Program-made: the position numbers and the translations under genes
Origin: Sulfurihydrogenibium azorense Az-Fu1
GTDB lineage: Bacteria > Aquificota > Aquificia > Aquificales > Hydrogenothermaceae
NCBI RefSeq assembly: GCF_000021545.1
Contig: NC_012438.1
Span: 310,001 to 374,000, forward strand
Reading direction: 5' to 3'
DNA: 64,000 nt
Notes under the pieces: generated by a model
Databases searched by the model: none
Told to the model about the DNA's origin: nothing
Seen by the model: only the letters and a program-made list of their open reading frames with translations
Part shown: positions 17,615 through 24,938 of the stretch, one piece after another
Numbering within the stretch: the stretch's first letter is position 1
Layout: every line of letters starts with the position of its first letter

Positions 17615-18021
17615 TGAAATACTTAGTTGATACTAATATTTGGCTTGAAGTTTTACTTGATCAAGAAAAAAGTGAAGTAGCTTCCAATTTCTTAGAGAAT
17701 ATAAATTCAGACTTACTTGCGATTTCGGATTTTTCTTTACATTCTATTTTACTAATACTCGCAAAATTTAAAAAATTCGATCAGGCAATTTTATTTTTAG
17801 AAGATTTAATTAATTCTGAGGTTAATATTTTGTCCGTTTATCCTAAAGATATGAAAAAAGTAATAGAAGTTATAAAAGAATATAATCTAGACTTTGATGA
17901 TGCTTATCAGTATTTCCTTGCTAAAAATTATAACTTAATTTTAGTAAGCTTTGATAAAGATTTTGATAAAACAAACATTTATAGAAAAACACCTGAAGAT
18001 ATCACTAAAGAGGGAGAATAA
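17614..18021 (+). CDS. PIN-domain toxin, VapC-like
   Basis: 135 residues, a probable RNase of the PIN fold. Catalytic acidic residues are visible in YLVDTNIWLEVLL near the start, in the middle, and in LDFDDAYQYFLAK and VSFDKDFD near the end. I start it at ATG 17614, which overlaps the antitoxin stop, rather than an in-frame ATG at 17596. It is followed three bases later by rfbC, so it is co-transcribed with the rhamnose genes. VapC toxins usually cut tRNA or rRNA; the target here is unknown. Confidence 0.82.
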   Translation: MKYLVDTNIWLEVLLDQEKSEVASNFLENINSDLLAISDFSLHSILLILAKFKKFDQAILFLEDLINSEVNILSVYPKDMKKVIEVIKEYNLDFDDAYQYFLAKNYNLILVSFDKDFDKTNIYRKTPEDITKEGE

Positions 18022-18024
18022 AGT

Positions 18025-18594
18025 ATGCCCTTTGAGTTTATAAAAACAGAGATTCCAGAAGTTTTAATTGTTAAACCAAAAGTTTTTTCAGACGATAGAG
18101 GATTTTTTCTAGAATTTTACAAAGAATCAGAGTTTAAAGCAGCAGGAATAGATACAAATTTTGTACAAGATAACCACTCAAAATCAGTAAAAGGAGTTTT
18201 AAGAGGATTACATTACCAGTTAAATCCAAAAGCTCAAGGTAAGTTAGTAAGATGTATAAAAGGTAAAATTTTTGATGTGGCTGTAGATATAAGGAAAAAA
18301 AGTCCTACCTTTGGAAAATATGTTGCTGTAGAATTATCCGAAGAAAATAAATTAATGCTTTGGATACCAAAAGGATTTGCTCACGGATTTTTAGTTTTAT
18401 CTGAAGAAGCTGAGATTATATACAAAGTATCAGGATCAGAATACTCACCTGAACACGACAGAGCTATAAGATGGAATGACCCTGATATAAATATAAAATG
18501 GCCTATAGATACTTATCCTATATTATCACAAAAAGATGAAAAAGCACCATTTTTAAAAGATGCAGAAATAAATTTTATATATGGAGAGGATTGA
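18025..18594 (+). CDS. rfbC: dTDP-4-dehydrorhamnose 3,5-epimerase
   Basis: 189 residues, cupin-fold epimerase and third enzyme of dTDP-L-rhamnose synthesis. The hallmark segments are present: FSDDRGFFLEFYKESEF, FVQDNHSKSVKGVLRGLHYQ, VRCIKGKIFDVAVDIRK, WIPKGFAHGFLVLSE and YSPEHDRAIRWNDPDINIKW. The histidine of LRGLHYQ is the catalytic base. It is of normal length, with the stop overlapping the rfbB start (TGATG). Confidence 0.95.
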   Translation: MPFEFIKTEIPEVLIVKPKVFSDDRGFFLEFYKESEFKAAGIDTNFVQDNHSKSVKGVLRGLHYQLNPKAQGKLVRCIKGKIFDVAVDIRKKSPTFGKYVAVELSEENKLMLWIPKGFAHGFLVLSEEAEIIYKVSGSEYSPEHDRAIRWNDPDINIKWPIDTYPILSQKDEKAPFLKDAEINFIYGED

Positions 18595-19583
18595 TGAAAC
18601 TTTTAATTACAGGTGGAGCAGGTTTTATTGGAAGCGAATTTACAAGGCAAGCAGTAAAAAATTTATTTGAAACAGTAGTAGTAGATAAACTAACCTATGC
18701 AGGAGATTTAGAAAGATTAAAAGAAGTAGAAGACAAAATAAAATTTTACAAAACAGATATAAACAATCAAGAGTTTTTAGACTACATATTTCAAAAAGAG
18801 AAACCAGATGTAGTAGTACATTTTGCTGCAGAAAGTCATGTAGACAGAAGTATATTAGACCCTTCTATATTTATAGAGACAAACGTAAAAGGCACTCAAA
18901 TCTTATTAGATATTTCTAAAAAGTACAATATCAAACTTTTTATAAACATAGCCACAGACGAAGTATACGGAGAACTTGGAGAAAATGGACAATTTTACGA
19001 AGATACACCACTTATACCAAATTCACCTTACTCTGTTAGTAAAGCTTCGGCTGATATGTTAGGAAGAGCCTACTATAGAACCTATGGATTACCTGTTATA
19101 ACCGTAAGGCCATCTAACAATTATGGTTATTGGCAATATCCAGAAAAACTAATTCCAGTAGTTATAATAAAAGCTTTAAACAATCAACCTATACCTGTAT
19201 ATGGTAAAGGAGAAAATATAAGAGAATGGCTCTTCGTATCAGATTGTGCACAGGCAGTATTTGAAATTATACAAAAAGGTAAAGTAGGAGAGATTTATAA
19301 TGTAGGAAGTGGACAAGAAAGAAGAAATATAGAGGTTGTAAAATCTATATTAGATATTTTAAATAAACCATACGATTTAATTACATTTGTAAAGGATAGA
19401 CCCGGACATGATTACAGATATAGTTTAAATACAGAAAAAATACAAAGAGAAATAGGATGGAAAGCAAAAATAACTTTTGAAGAAGGAATTGAAAAAACTG
19501 TAAAGTGGTACTTAAACAATTTAGAATGGGTGAATAAGAAAATAAAACAGTTAGAAGAATACTGGAAAAAGGTTTACCAATGA
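18594..19583 (+). CDS. rfbB: dTDP-glucose 4,6-dehydratase
   Basis: About 329 residues, NAD-dependent short-chain dehydrogenase family, second step of dTDP-rhamnose synthesis. Motifs: LLITGGAGFIGSEF (NAD binding), VHFAAESHVDRSI, IATDEVYGELGE, NSPYSVSKASADML with the Tyr-x3-Lys pair, and RPSNNYGYWQYPEKLIP. I chose ATG 18594, twelve bases after GGAGAGGA, over a TTG one codon earlier. It overlaps rfbC and rfbD by a few bases at both ends, so the three are tightly coupled. Confidence 0.95.
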   Translation: MKLLITGGAGFIGSEFTRQAVKNLFETVVVDKLTYAGDLERLKEVEDKIKFYKTDINNQEFLDYIFQKEKPDVVVHFAAESHVDRSILDPSIFIETNVKGTQILLDISKKYNIKLFINIATDEVYGELGENGQFYEDTPLIPNSPYSVSKASADMLGRAYYRTYGLPVITVRPSNNYGYWQYPEKLIPVVIIKALNNQPIPVYGKGENIREWLFVSDCAQAVFEIIQKGKVGEIYNVGSGQERRNIEVVKSILDILNKPYDLITFVKDRPGHDYRYSLNTEKIQREIGWKAKITFEEGIEKTVKWYLNNLEWVNKKIKQLEEYWKKVYQ

Positions 19584-20425
19584 AATTTTTAGTTTTTGGT
19601 AAAAACGGTCAATTAGGTACAGAGTTTTCACAATATTTTGAAATTAATAACTATACCTATTTATCCTTATCAAAAACTGAATGTGATATAACAAACTTTA
19701 AACTTGTAGAAAAAATAATAAAAGATTATAAACCTAATGTAGTTATAAACTGTAGTGCGTATAACCTTGTAGATAAAGCTGAAGAAGAGTTTAAAGAGGC
19801 ATTTGAGGTAAACGCCTTTGCAATAAAAAATTTAGGGCTTCTCTGTCAAGAATATAAATGTTTTTTGATTCATTACTCAACAGATTACGTTTTTGATGGA
19901 ACAAAACAAGATTTTTACACAGAAGAAGATTTACCAAACCCTTTAAGTATTTATGCAAAAAGTAAGTACGCAGGAGAAAAATTTATAAAAGAAACTTTAG
20001 AACACTATCTTATTTTCAGAGTCAGCTGGGTGTACGGAAAAGGAAAACAAAACTTTCTATATAAACTCAACCAATGGGCAGCTACCCATAGTATGCTAAA
20101 AATAGCAGTAGATGAGTTTTCAGTCCCTACCTCAACAAGAACTATTGTGGAGATTACTCTAAAAGCATTAAAACAAGGTTTAACAGGATTATATCACCTT
20201 ACAAACTCAGGATACGCTTCAAGATACGAATGGTCTAAAGAGTATTTAAAATTAAAACAAGTAGATAAACTTATATATCCAGCTTACCAATCAGATTTTA
20301 ATCTTCCAGCAAAAAGGCCAAAATGGTCAGTTATGAGTAATCAAAAAATCAGTAAAATCCTAAATACTGATATACCTTTATGGAATGAAGAGTTAAAACT
20401 CATGGTGAGAGAAATGGACATTTAA
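19580..20425 (+). CDS. rfbD: dTDP-4-dehydrorhamnose reductase
   Basis: 281 residues, last step to dTDP-L-rhamnose using NAD(P)H. Signature segments are VFGKNGQLGTEFSQYF, NCSAYNLVDKAEEE, HYSTDYVFDGTK, NPLSIYAKSKYAGEKFI (Tyr-x3-Lys) and FRVSWVYGKGKQNF. It ends the polysaccharide block. The metal-contact region typical of some RmlD enzymes is not evident, which is common in this group. The start overlaps the rfbB stop. Confidence 0.94.
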   Translation: MKFLVFGKNGQLGTEFSQYFEINNYTYLSLSKTECDITNFKLVEKIIKDYKPNVVINCSAYNLVDKAEEEFKEAFEVNAFAIKNLGLLCQEYKCFLIHYSTDYVFDGTKQDFYTEEDLPNPLSIYAKSKYAGEKFIKETLEHYLIFRVSWVYGKGKQNFLYKLNQWAATHSMLKIAVDEFSVPTSTRTIVEITLKALKQGLTGLYHLTNSGYASRYEWSKEYLKLKQVDKLIYPAYQSDFNLPAKRPKWSVMSNQKISKILNTDIPLWNEELKLMVREMDI

Positions 20426-20429
20426 GATT

Positions 20430-20457
20430 TTGAATAAAAAACAAAAAAGTTTATATT
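20430..20457 (+). promoter_or_regulatory. Candidate sigma-70 promoter for the coiled-coil gene at 20495
   Basis: TTGAAT at 20430-20435 and TATATT at 20452-20457 are separated by 16 bases in the gap after rfbD. This would let the gene at 20495 be expressed independently of the rhamnose operon. Confidence 0.4.
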
Positions 20458-20494
20458 TAACTATAGCAAAATTTTTATAACCGGGAGCTGTGAG

Positions 20495-21481
20495 ATGGAA
20501 GTGCTTGAAGAAAAAGTATCCAAACTTGAAGAGATGATGATGAGACTTCTCTACATCCAACAAAAAACAGAAATGGAGCTCCAGAGTTTAAGTAGAGAGA
20601 TAAAGGAATTTAAAGAAAGTATTGAAAAGTACAAAGAGGAAAACGATAGAAGATTCGCCAAAATGGACGAAGAGTTTGAAAAGTATAAACAACAGGTGGA
20701 CAAACAGATAAATGAATATAAACAACAAGTAGACAAACAAATAAGAGAGTACAAACAGGAAAATGATAGAAGATTCGCCAAAATGGACGAAGAGTTTGAA
20801 AAGTATAAACAACAGGTGGACAAACAGATAAATGAATATAAACAACAAGTAGACAAACAAATAAGAGAGTACAAACAGGAAAATGATAGAAGATTTGCCA
20901 AAATGGACGAAGAGTTTGAAAAGTATAAACAACAGGTGGACAAACAGATAAACGAATACAAGCAAGAAAACGATAGAAGATTTGCCAAAATGGATGAAGA
21001 GTTTGAAAAGTATAAGAAACAAGTAAATGAACAAATAAGAGATATGAACAAAAGATGGGGAGAAATATCTAACAAAATGGGAACTATAGTTGAGGATATA
21101 ATATCCCCAGCTACAAGACCTGTTTTAGAAAAGTACTTTAAGTGTAATATTGAGAAAAAATTGGTAAACGTTGAAGTCAACGAAGAAAATATTCATACAG
21201 AGTTTGATGTTATTGCAGTTAGTGAGTCATGTAAAACAGTATTTTTAATAGAGGTAAAGACCACTTTCAGAGGAAAGTTTGTAGAAGATCTTTTTGAAAA
21301 GATCGAAAAGTTTAAAAAGGCTTTCCCAGAGTATAAAGATTATAAAATAGTACCAATCTTAGCCTCTTTATCTATGGACGAAAACACTGTAAATATACTA
21401 ACAAAAAACAAAATCTACGCAATGGCTTACAGAGAGTGGGAGTATATGGATATACTCAACTTTGACAAAATAGTGTATTAA
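20495..21481 (+). CDS. Repeat-containing coiled-coil protein with PD-(D/E)XK nuclease-like C-terminus (paralogue 2)
   Basis: 328 residues. The first 35 residues match the protein at 15906 almost exactly. Residues about 45-185 are a long coiled coil made of four copies of ENDRRFAKMDEEFEKYK, spaced by QQVDKQINEYKQQVDKQIR-type linkers. The C-terminal domain again has TEFDVIAV and VFLIEVKTT (Asp, Glu-x-Lys) and ends [15 protein letters not shown]. The coiled coil is encoded by nearly exact 120-bp DNA repeats, so its length should change easily by slippage or recombination. Long open frames on the opposite strand here are by-products of the repeats. The function is unknown; a repeat-extended nuclease-like or DNA-associated structural protein is a guess. 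Confidence 0.72.
   Translation: MEVLEEKVSKLEEMMMRLLYIQQKTEMELQSLSREIKEFKESIEKYKEENDRRFAKMDEEFEKYKQQVDKQINEYKQQVDKQIREYKQENDRRFAKMDEEFEKYKQQVDKQINEYKQQVDKQIREYKQENDRRFAKMDEEFEKYKQQVDKQINEYKQENDRRFAKMDEEFEKYKKQVNEQIRDMNKRWGEISNKMGTIVEDIISPATRPVLEKYFKCNIEKKLVNVEVNEENIHTEFDVIAVSESCKTVFLIEVKTTFRGKFVEDLFEKIEKFKKAFPEYKDYKIVPILASLSMDENTVNILTKNKIYAMAYREWEYMDILNFDKIVY
20641..21030 (+). repeat. 120-bp coding tandem repeat
   Basis: Copies at 20641-20760 and 20761-20880 differ at one base that I can see. A third copy starts at 20881 and is cut short near 20955, and a fourth, more diverged half-copy runs to about 21030. The 120-bp period is 40 codons, so copy number changes keep the frame. Confidence 0.93.
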
Positions 21482-21520
21482 AGCAACTGCTGTTTTTCTT
21501 TGTAAACTTTATATCAATCC

Positions 21521-22864
21521 TTACAGCTCCAGTATAAACTCTTGTCTGTTTAACTCTTTAAACTCTCTTAACTTTTCTTCATAACCTTTTCTTCCCATTA
21601 AACCGTATGCAAAGTTTTTACCTTCTTCTACTGCTGGCTGGTCAAATGGATTTATTTTGTACAAGTATCCTGTAAATCCTGTTGCAAGTTCGTATATATA
21701 AATTAACATTCCTAAGTTGTAAGGATTTAGTTCATCTATTGTTATAGTTAGGTTAGGTACTTTACTTTTTGTTAGTGCTGCTCTTGTTCCTAAAAGCTCC
21801 ATATCTAAAATCTCTTTTAAAGTATATCCAGATAAGTAGGATATTTCAGGTGGTAGGTCAGAAGGAATCTTAAAATCTCTCAAAGATTTTTCAACTTGGA
21901 TAAATGTAACTATTTTATCCTTAGGACCCTCTCTAAAGAGCTGGATCTGGGAGTGTTGATCTATTGTTCCTATAGCTTTTACAGGTGTTTGACCGTATCC
22001 TTGTTTTCCCAGACTTTCTGCCCAGAGCTGTCTGTACCAGTCTACAAACGAAGAAAGTCTTTCAAAGTAAGGCATCATAACAGAGATAGACTTTCCTTTT
22101 TTCTCGGCAGCTATATAATGGATTAAACCTATTAGGTAAGCTGGGTTTTCTATTACAATAGATGTTTTACTACAAATTTTATCGGCTTTCTTTGCCCCTT
22201 CAAGAAGAGCATCTATATCAATTCCACAAACAGCTGCAGAAAGTAGTCCCACAGACGTTAAAACTGAAAATCTTCCTCCAACAGCAGGTGGAATATCAAG
22301 AGTTTTTATTCCTTCTAACTGACCAAACTTTCTCAAAAATCCTTTTTCTGGGTCAGTTGTAAATATTAGATGGTTTTTGTAAGTCTCTGGAAGTAATTCT
22401 TTTAAGGTTGTATAGATTATAGCAAAGTTAGCCATCGTTTCTACAGTTGAGCCGGATTTTGTTATTACATTAAAGATAGTTTTTCTTATATCTATTAAAT
22501 CTAAAATGTTTCCAAACTTCTCAGGGTCAACGTTATCAAGTATGTATAACTTTGGAAATTCAAAGTTATTGTAGTTAAAGCCGTTGATAGCCTCTTGGAT
22601 CATCTGGTTGCCAAGAGCTGAACCCCCTATCCCAATTACAACAAAGTAATCAAAATTTTCTCTTATCTCTTTGGCAAGGGTTTTAATCTCTTGAGTGTCT
22701 TGATAAGGAAGCTTTGTAAAGTAAAAGTGAGTGTCTTTTTCTTTTAGTATCTTTTCGTGTATCTCGTGGACTATATGGTTATACTCATCAAACTCTTGTG
22801 GGATTATACCATCTTTTTCACCGATTATTTTTGCCATCACATTTGTGTAATCTATCTTTATCAT
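21521..22864 (-). CDS. pgi: Glucose-6-phosphate isomerase
   Basis: About 447 residues, interconverting glucose-6-phosphate and fructose-6-phosphate in the cytoplasm. Motifs: VVIGIGGSALGNQMIQEA, NVITKSGSTVETMANFAI, PPAVGGRFSVLTSVGLLSAA, and PNLTITIDELNPYNLGMLIY near the C-terminus. I start it at the second of two adjacent ATGs after GGGGGA. An upstream in-frame extension to 22912 has no family match. It follows the sugar locus in convergent orientation and feeds precursor hexose phosphates, although that link is metabolic, not an operon. Confidence 0.93.
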   Translation of the reverse strand: MIKIDYTNVMAKIIGEKDGIIPQEFDEYNHIVHEIHEKILKEKDTHFYFTKLPYQDTQEIKTLAKEIRENFDYFVVIGIGGSALGNQMIQEAINGFNYNNFEFPKLYILDNVDPEKFGNILDLIDIRKTIFNVITKSGSTVETMANFAIIYTTLKELLPETYKNHLIFTTDPEKGFLRKFGQLEGIKTLDIPPAVGGRFSVLTSVGLLSAAVCGIDIDALLEGAKKADKICSKTSIVIENPAYLIGLIHYIAAEKKGKSISVMMPYFERLSSFVDWYRQLWAESLGKQGYGQTPVKAIGTIDQHSQIQLFREGPKDKIVTFIQVEKSLRDFKIPSDLPPEISYLSGYTLKEILDMELLGTRAALTKSKVPNLTITIDELNPYNLGMLIYIYELATGFTGYLYKINPFDQPAVEEGKNFAYGLMGRKGYEEKLREFKELNRQEFILEL

Positions 22865-22922
22865 CATATCCCCCAAAAAACAACATTTATAATATTTTAT
22901 GATAAAAATCAAATTTTTGTTT

Positions 22923-22947
22923 TATAATAATGTTAGTAAATACTAAC
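22923..22947 (+). promoter_or_regulatory. Candidate -10 box with adjoining 7-2-7 palindrome
   Basis: TATAAT lies at 22923-22928, with no convincing -35 box. A perfect inverted repeat, GTTAGTA-AA-TACTAAC, follows at 22932-22947, covering the expected transcription start of the lipoprotein gene at 22965. That position suits a repressor operator. Confidence 0.45.
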
Positions 22948-22964
22948 TATAAGAGAGGTGTGGT

Positions 22965-24563
22965 ATGAAAAAGTTTTCTTTCCTTGTGATTCTCTTATCT
23001 TTCTTTCTATTTTCCTGTGAAGGAAAGGGTAAGCTATCAGTTAAAGAACCTCAGGGTGCAGAGGTTTATGTCAATGGAAAACCAGTAGGAAAAACACCTT
23101 TAGAGATAGAGTTGAAAGAAGGTAGTTATACAGTAGAAGTTGCTACCAGCGAGTTTGATAGAGATAGACAAACAGGAGTTTGGGTATACTACGATAAAAC
23201 TACAGAACTTTCCTTTAAACCAAGACCTAAAGGAATCCTTGAAGCAAACACTATTCCTCAAGGTGCTGTTGTAATGGAAGGTAGAAACTACCTTGGTAAA
23301 ACACCTTTCAAAGATTACCTTGACGTTGGAAAACATCTTATAGTTTTTAAACTTGGGAACGTTGGAGCTTCAAGGAAGGTTGTTATAGAGTATGGAAAAA
23401 CAACTTCTTTAACAGTTAATTTAGAAAAAGCTGTAATTCACTTTGACGCAAACCCAAGTGATACTACTATCTACGTAGATAATAAAAAGTTAGACTCACT
23501 TCCAAAAACAGTTGAGTTAGATGAAGGTGTACATAAGATAACAGTAGAAAAAGACGTTTATAAAGATACATTTACGTTAAAATGGAAGAAGGGAGATGAG
23601 TACACAGTAAAGTACACACTTAAAGATGTTCAGCTTCCACCTGTTCAGGCTTACGGTCCTATAACCATTACAAAAGATTATAAACGCTTTGTCTCTTTAG
23701 GAAAAGCAGGTATATACTTCTGGGATTTATCAGACTTAAAACCTCACATCTCTTTATGGGATCCTGAAGATGTAAGAAACTTTGATAAATTTACAAACTT
23801 CGCAGTTTCTGATGACGGTAAACTAACATCAGGAATAAAACCTATAAAAGCCCTCTCTTACAAATACAAAGATATGAAAAATCCTGTTAAAGTGTTAGTT
23901 TGGGATAACTCTACTGCTATGGTAATTGCTAACAAACTGTTTGATGCTAACATCTCTTTTGTTGCGTTTGGTAAAAATGGTTCTAACGTCTATCTACTAG
24001 GCAAAGATGGTAAAGGTTTTGTAATAGACTCTAAAACAGGCAATAAAGTTAAAGACGTATCAATTGGAGATAGTATATCTTCTGTGAAATCTTACTCAAA
24101 CAAGATATACATAGGAACAGAGAGTGGAAAACTAATCCTTTACGATACTTCTTCTGATTCTATCGTCTCCACAAACCCTGTTCATAGTGGTAGAATAAAC
24201 GATATTCAAATATCAAAAGATGGAAAATACTTAATTACCGCATCTAATGACAAAACTGTAAAAATACTCAATATTAGTGATCTATCTACAGTAAAAACTT
24301 TTTCTTCAAGTGCAGCTGTAGCTTCTGCAAATCTTTCACCATCAAACTCAAAGGTTGCTATTGCTAAAGCTGATAAAACTGTAGATGTACTATCTTTTGA
24401 TGGAAATAAGCTATACACAATATCTAACTTACCAGCTCAGGCCATCTCTGTAGCGTTTACATCAGAAGATATAGTCCTAACGGCTTCTTCTGTAGATAAT
24501 CCAGTTATAAATCTCTGGTACTCTGGTAAACTGCTTAGAAAATGGGTTCAAACAATTGAGTAA
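22965..24563 (+). CDS. Lipoprotein with PEGA repeats and a beta-propeller
   Basis: 532 residues. The signal peptide ends in the lipobox LFSC, so it is a lipid-anchored envelope protein. Three PEGA-type modules follow: GAEVYVNGKPVGKTPLEI (about 32-50), GAVVMEGRNYLGKTPF (about 100) and DTTIYVDNKKLDSLP (about 165). The rest, from residue 225 on, reads like WD40/YVTN-type blades (HSGRINDIQISKDGKYLITA, then SNDKTVKILN). PEGA modules are thought to bind surface structures or peptidoglycan, and propellers bind protein partners. The substrate is unknown. A clear terminator follows, so it is probably a single-gene unit. Confidence 0.85.
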   Translation: MKKFSFLVILLSFFLFSCEGKGKLSVKEPQGAEVYVNGKPVGKTPLEIELKEGSYTVEVATSEFDRDRQTGVWVYYDKTTELSFKPRPKGILEANTIPQGAVVMEGRNYLGKTPFKDYLDVGKHLIVFKLGNVGASRKVVIEYGKTTSLTVNLEKAVIHFDANPSDTTIYVDNKKLDSLPKTVELDEGVHKITVEKDVYKDTFTLKWKKGDEYTVKYTLKDVQLPPVQAYGPITITKDYKRFVSLGKAGIYFWDLSDLKPHISLWDPEDVRNFDKFTNFAVSDDGKLTSGIKPIKALSYKYKDMKNPVKVLVWDNSTAMVIANKLFDANISFVAFGKNGSNVYLLGKDGKGFVIDSKTGNKVKDVSIGDSISSVKSYSNKIYIGTESGKLILYDTSSDSIVSTNPVHSGRINDIQISKDGKYLITASNDKTVKILNISDLSTVKTFSSSAAVASANLSPSNSKVAIAKADKTVDVLSFDGNKLYTISNLPAQAISVAFTSEDIVLTASSVDNPVINLWYSGKLLRKWVQTIE

Positions 24564-24569
24564 TATATG

Positions 24570-24596
24570 AAGCTCCCGTAAGGGAGCTTTTTTACT
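24570..24596 (+). terminator. Rho-independent terminator after the PEGA lipoprotein gene
   Basis: Perfect 8-bp stem AAGCTCCC/GGGAGCTT at 24570-24589 with a GTAA loop, followed by a run of T. Confidence 0.9.
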
Positions 24597-24927
24597 ATTG
24601 ATTTGAGTAATTTTCATTTAAATACTGGATAATTTTCTCTGCATCTTCCTTTGATATAGGAGCTTTAAAATCGTTTATCATTTGGTAGACAACGGTTCTC
24701 CACATATCCTTTCCTGTTTTGCCTTTTGATTGACCAAATACATAACCCGGAGAATGACACATTAAACAGTTTTGTTCAAATACAAGTTTATACTTACCTT
24801 CTTTCAGTTTCCAATCATAATATGGAAGATTTATAGAGTAAACTTGACTATCTTGGGCTTTTGAGCTGCTAATTAAAATAGCATTTAACATTAAAGTAGA
24901 GATTAAAATCTTTTTAAAGAATCTCAT
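24595..24927 (-). CDS. sorB: Small monohaem cytochrome c, partner of sulfite dehydrogenase (SorB-like)
   Basis: 110 residues with a cleavable signal peptide (basic start, hydrophobic core, SSSKAQ). The haem site is CLMCH at residues 54-58. The C-terminal helix DAEKIIQYLNENY resembles small class I cytochromes, and an axial Met may lie in the preceding WRTVVYQMINDF segment. It starts eleven bases after sorA ends, so the two form an operon. In SorAB enzymes the cytochrome takes electrons from the molybdenum subunit in the periplasm. The name is assigned from this pairing. Confidence 0.82.
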   Translation of the reverse strand: MRFFKKILISTLMLNAILISSSKAQDSQVYSINLPYYDWKLKEGKYKLVFEQNCLMCHSPGYVFGQSKGKTGKDMWRTVVYQMINDFKAPISKEDAEKIIQYLNENYSNQ

Positions 24928-24938
24928 CTACAACCTCC

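Noticed and set aside
20641-21030. Possible CRISPR-like array
   Set aside because: Units are adjacent, 120 bp long, in coding frame, and have no unique spacers. No cas genes are present.
20551-21180. Long open frames on the minus strand (up to 209 codons) opposite the tandem repeat
   Set aside because: They are by-products of a repeated, stop-free coding region. Their proteins are Ser/Cys/Leu-rich nonsense without a ribosome site, while the plus-strand frame has family motifs.
21482-21520. Terminator between the repeat gene and pgi
   Set aside because: Only a weak three-base stem (AGC/GCT) before a T run; not strong enough to call.
22867-22912. N-terminal extension of pgi to 22912
   Set aside because: Has no family similarity, while a GGGGGA site precedes the ATGs at 22867/22864.
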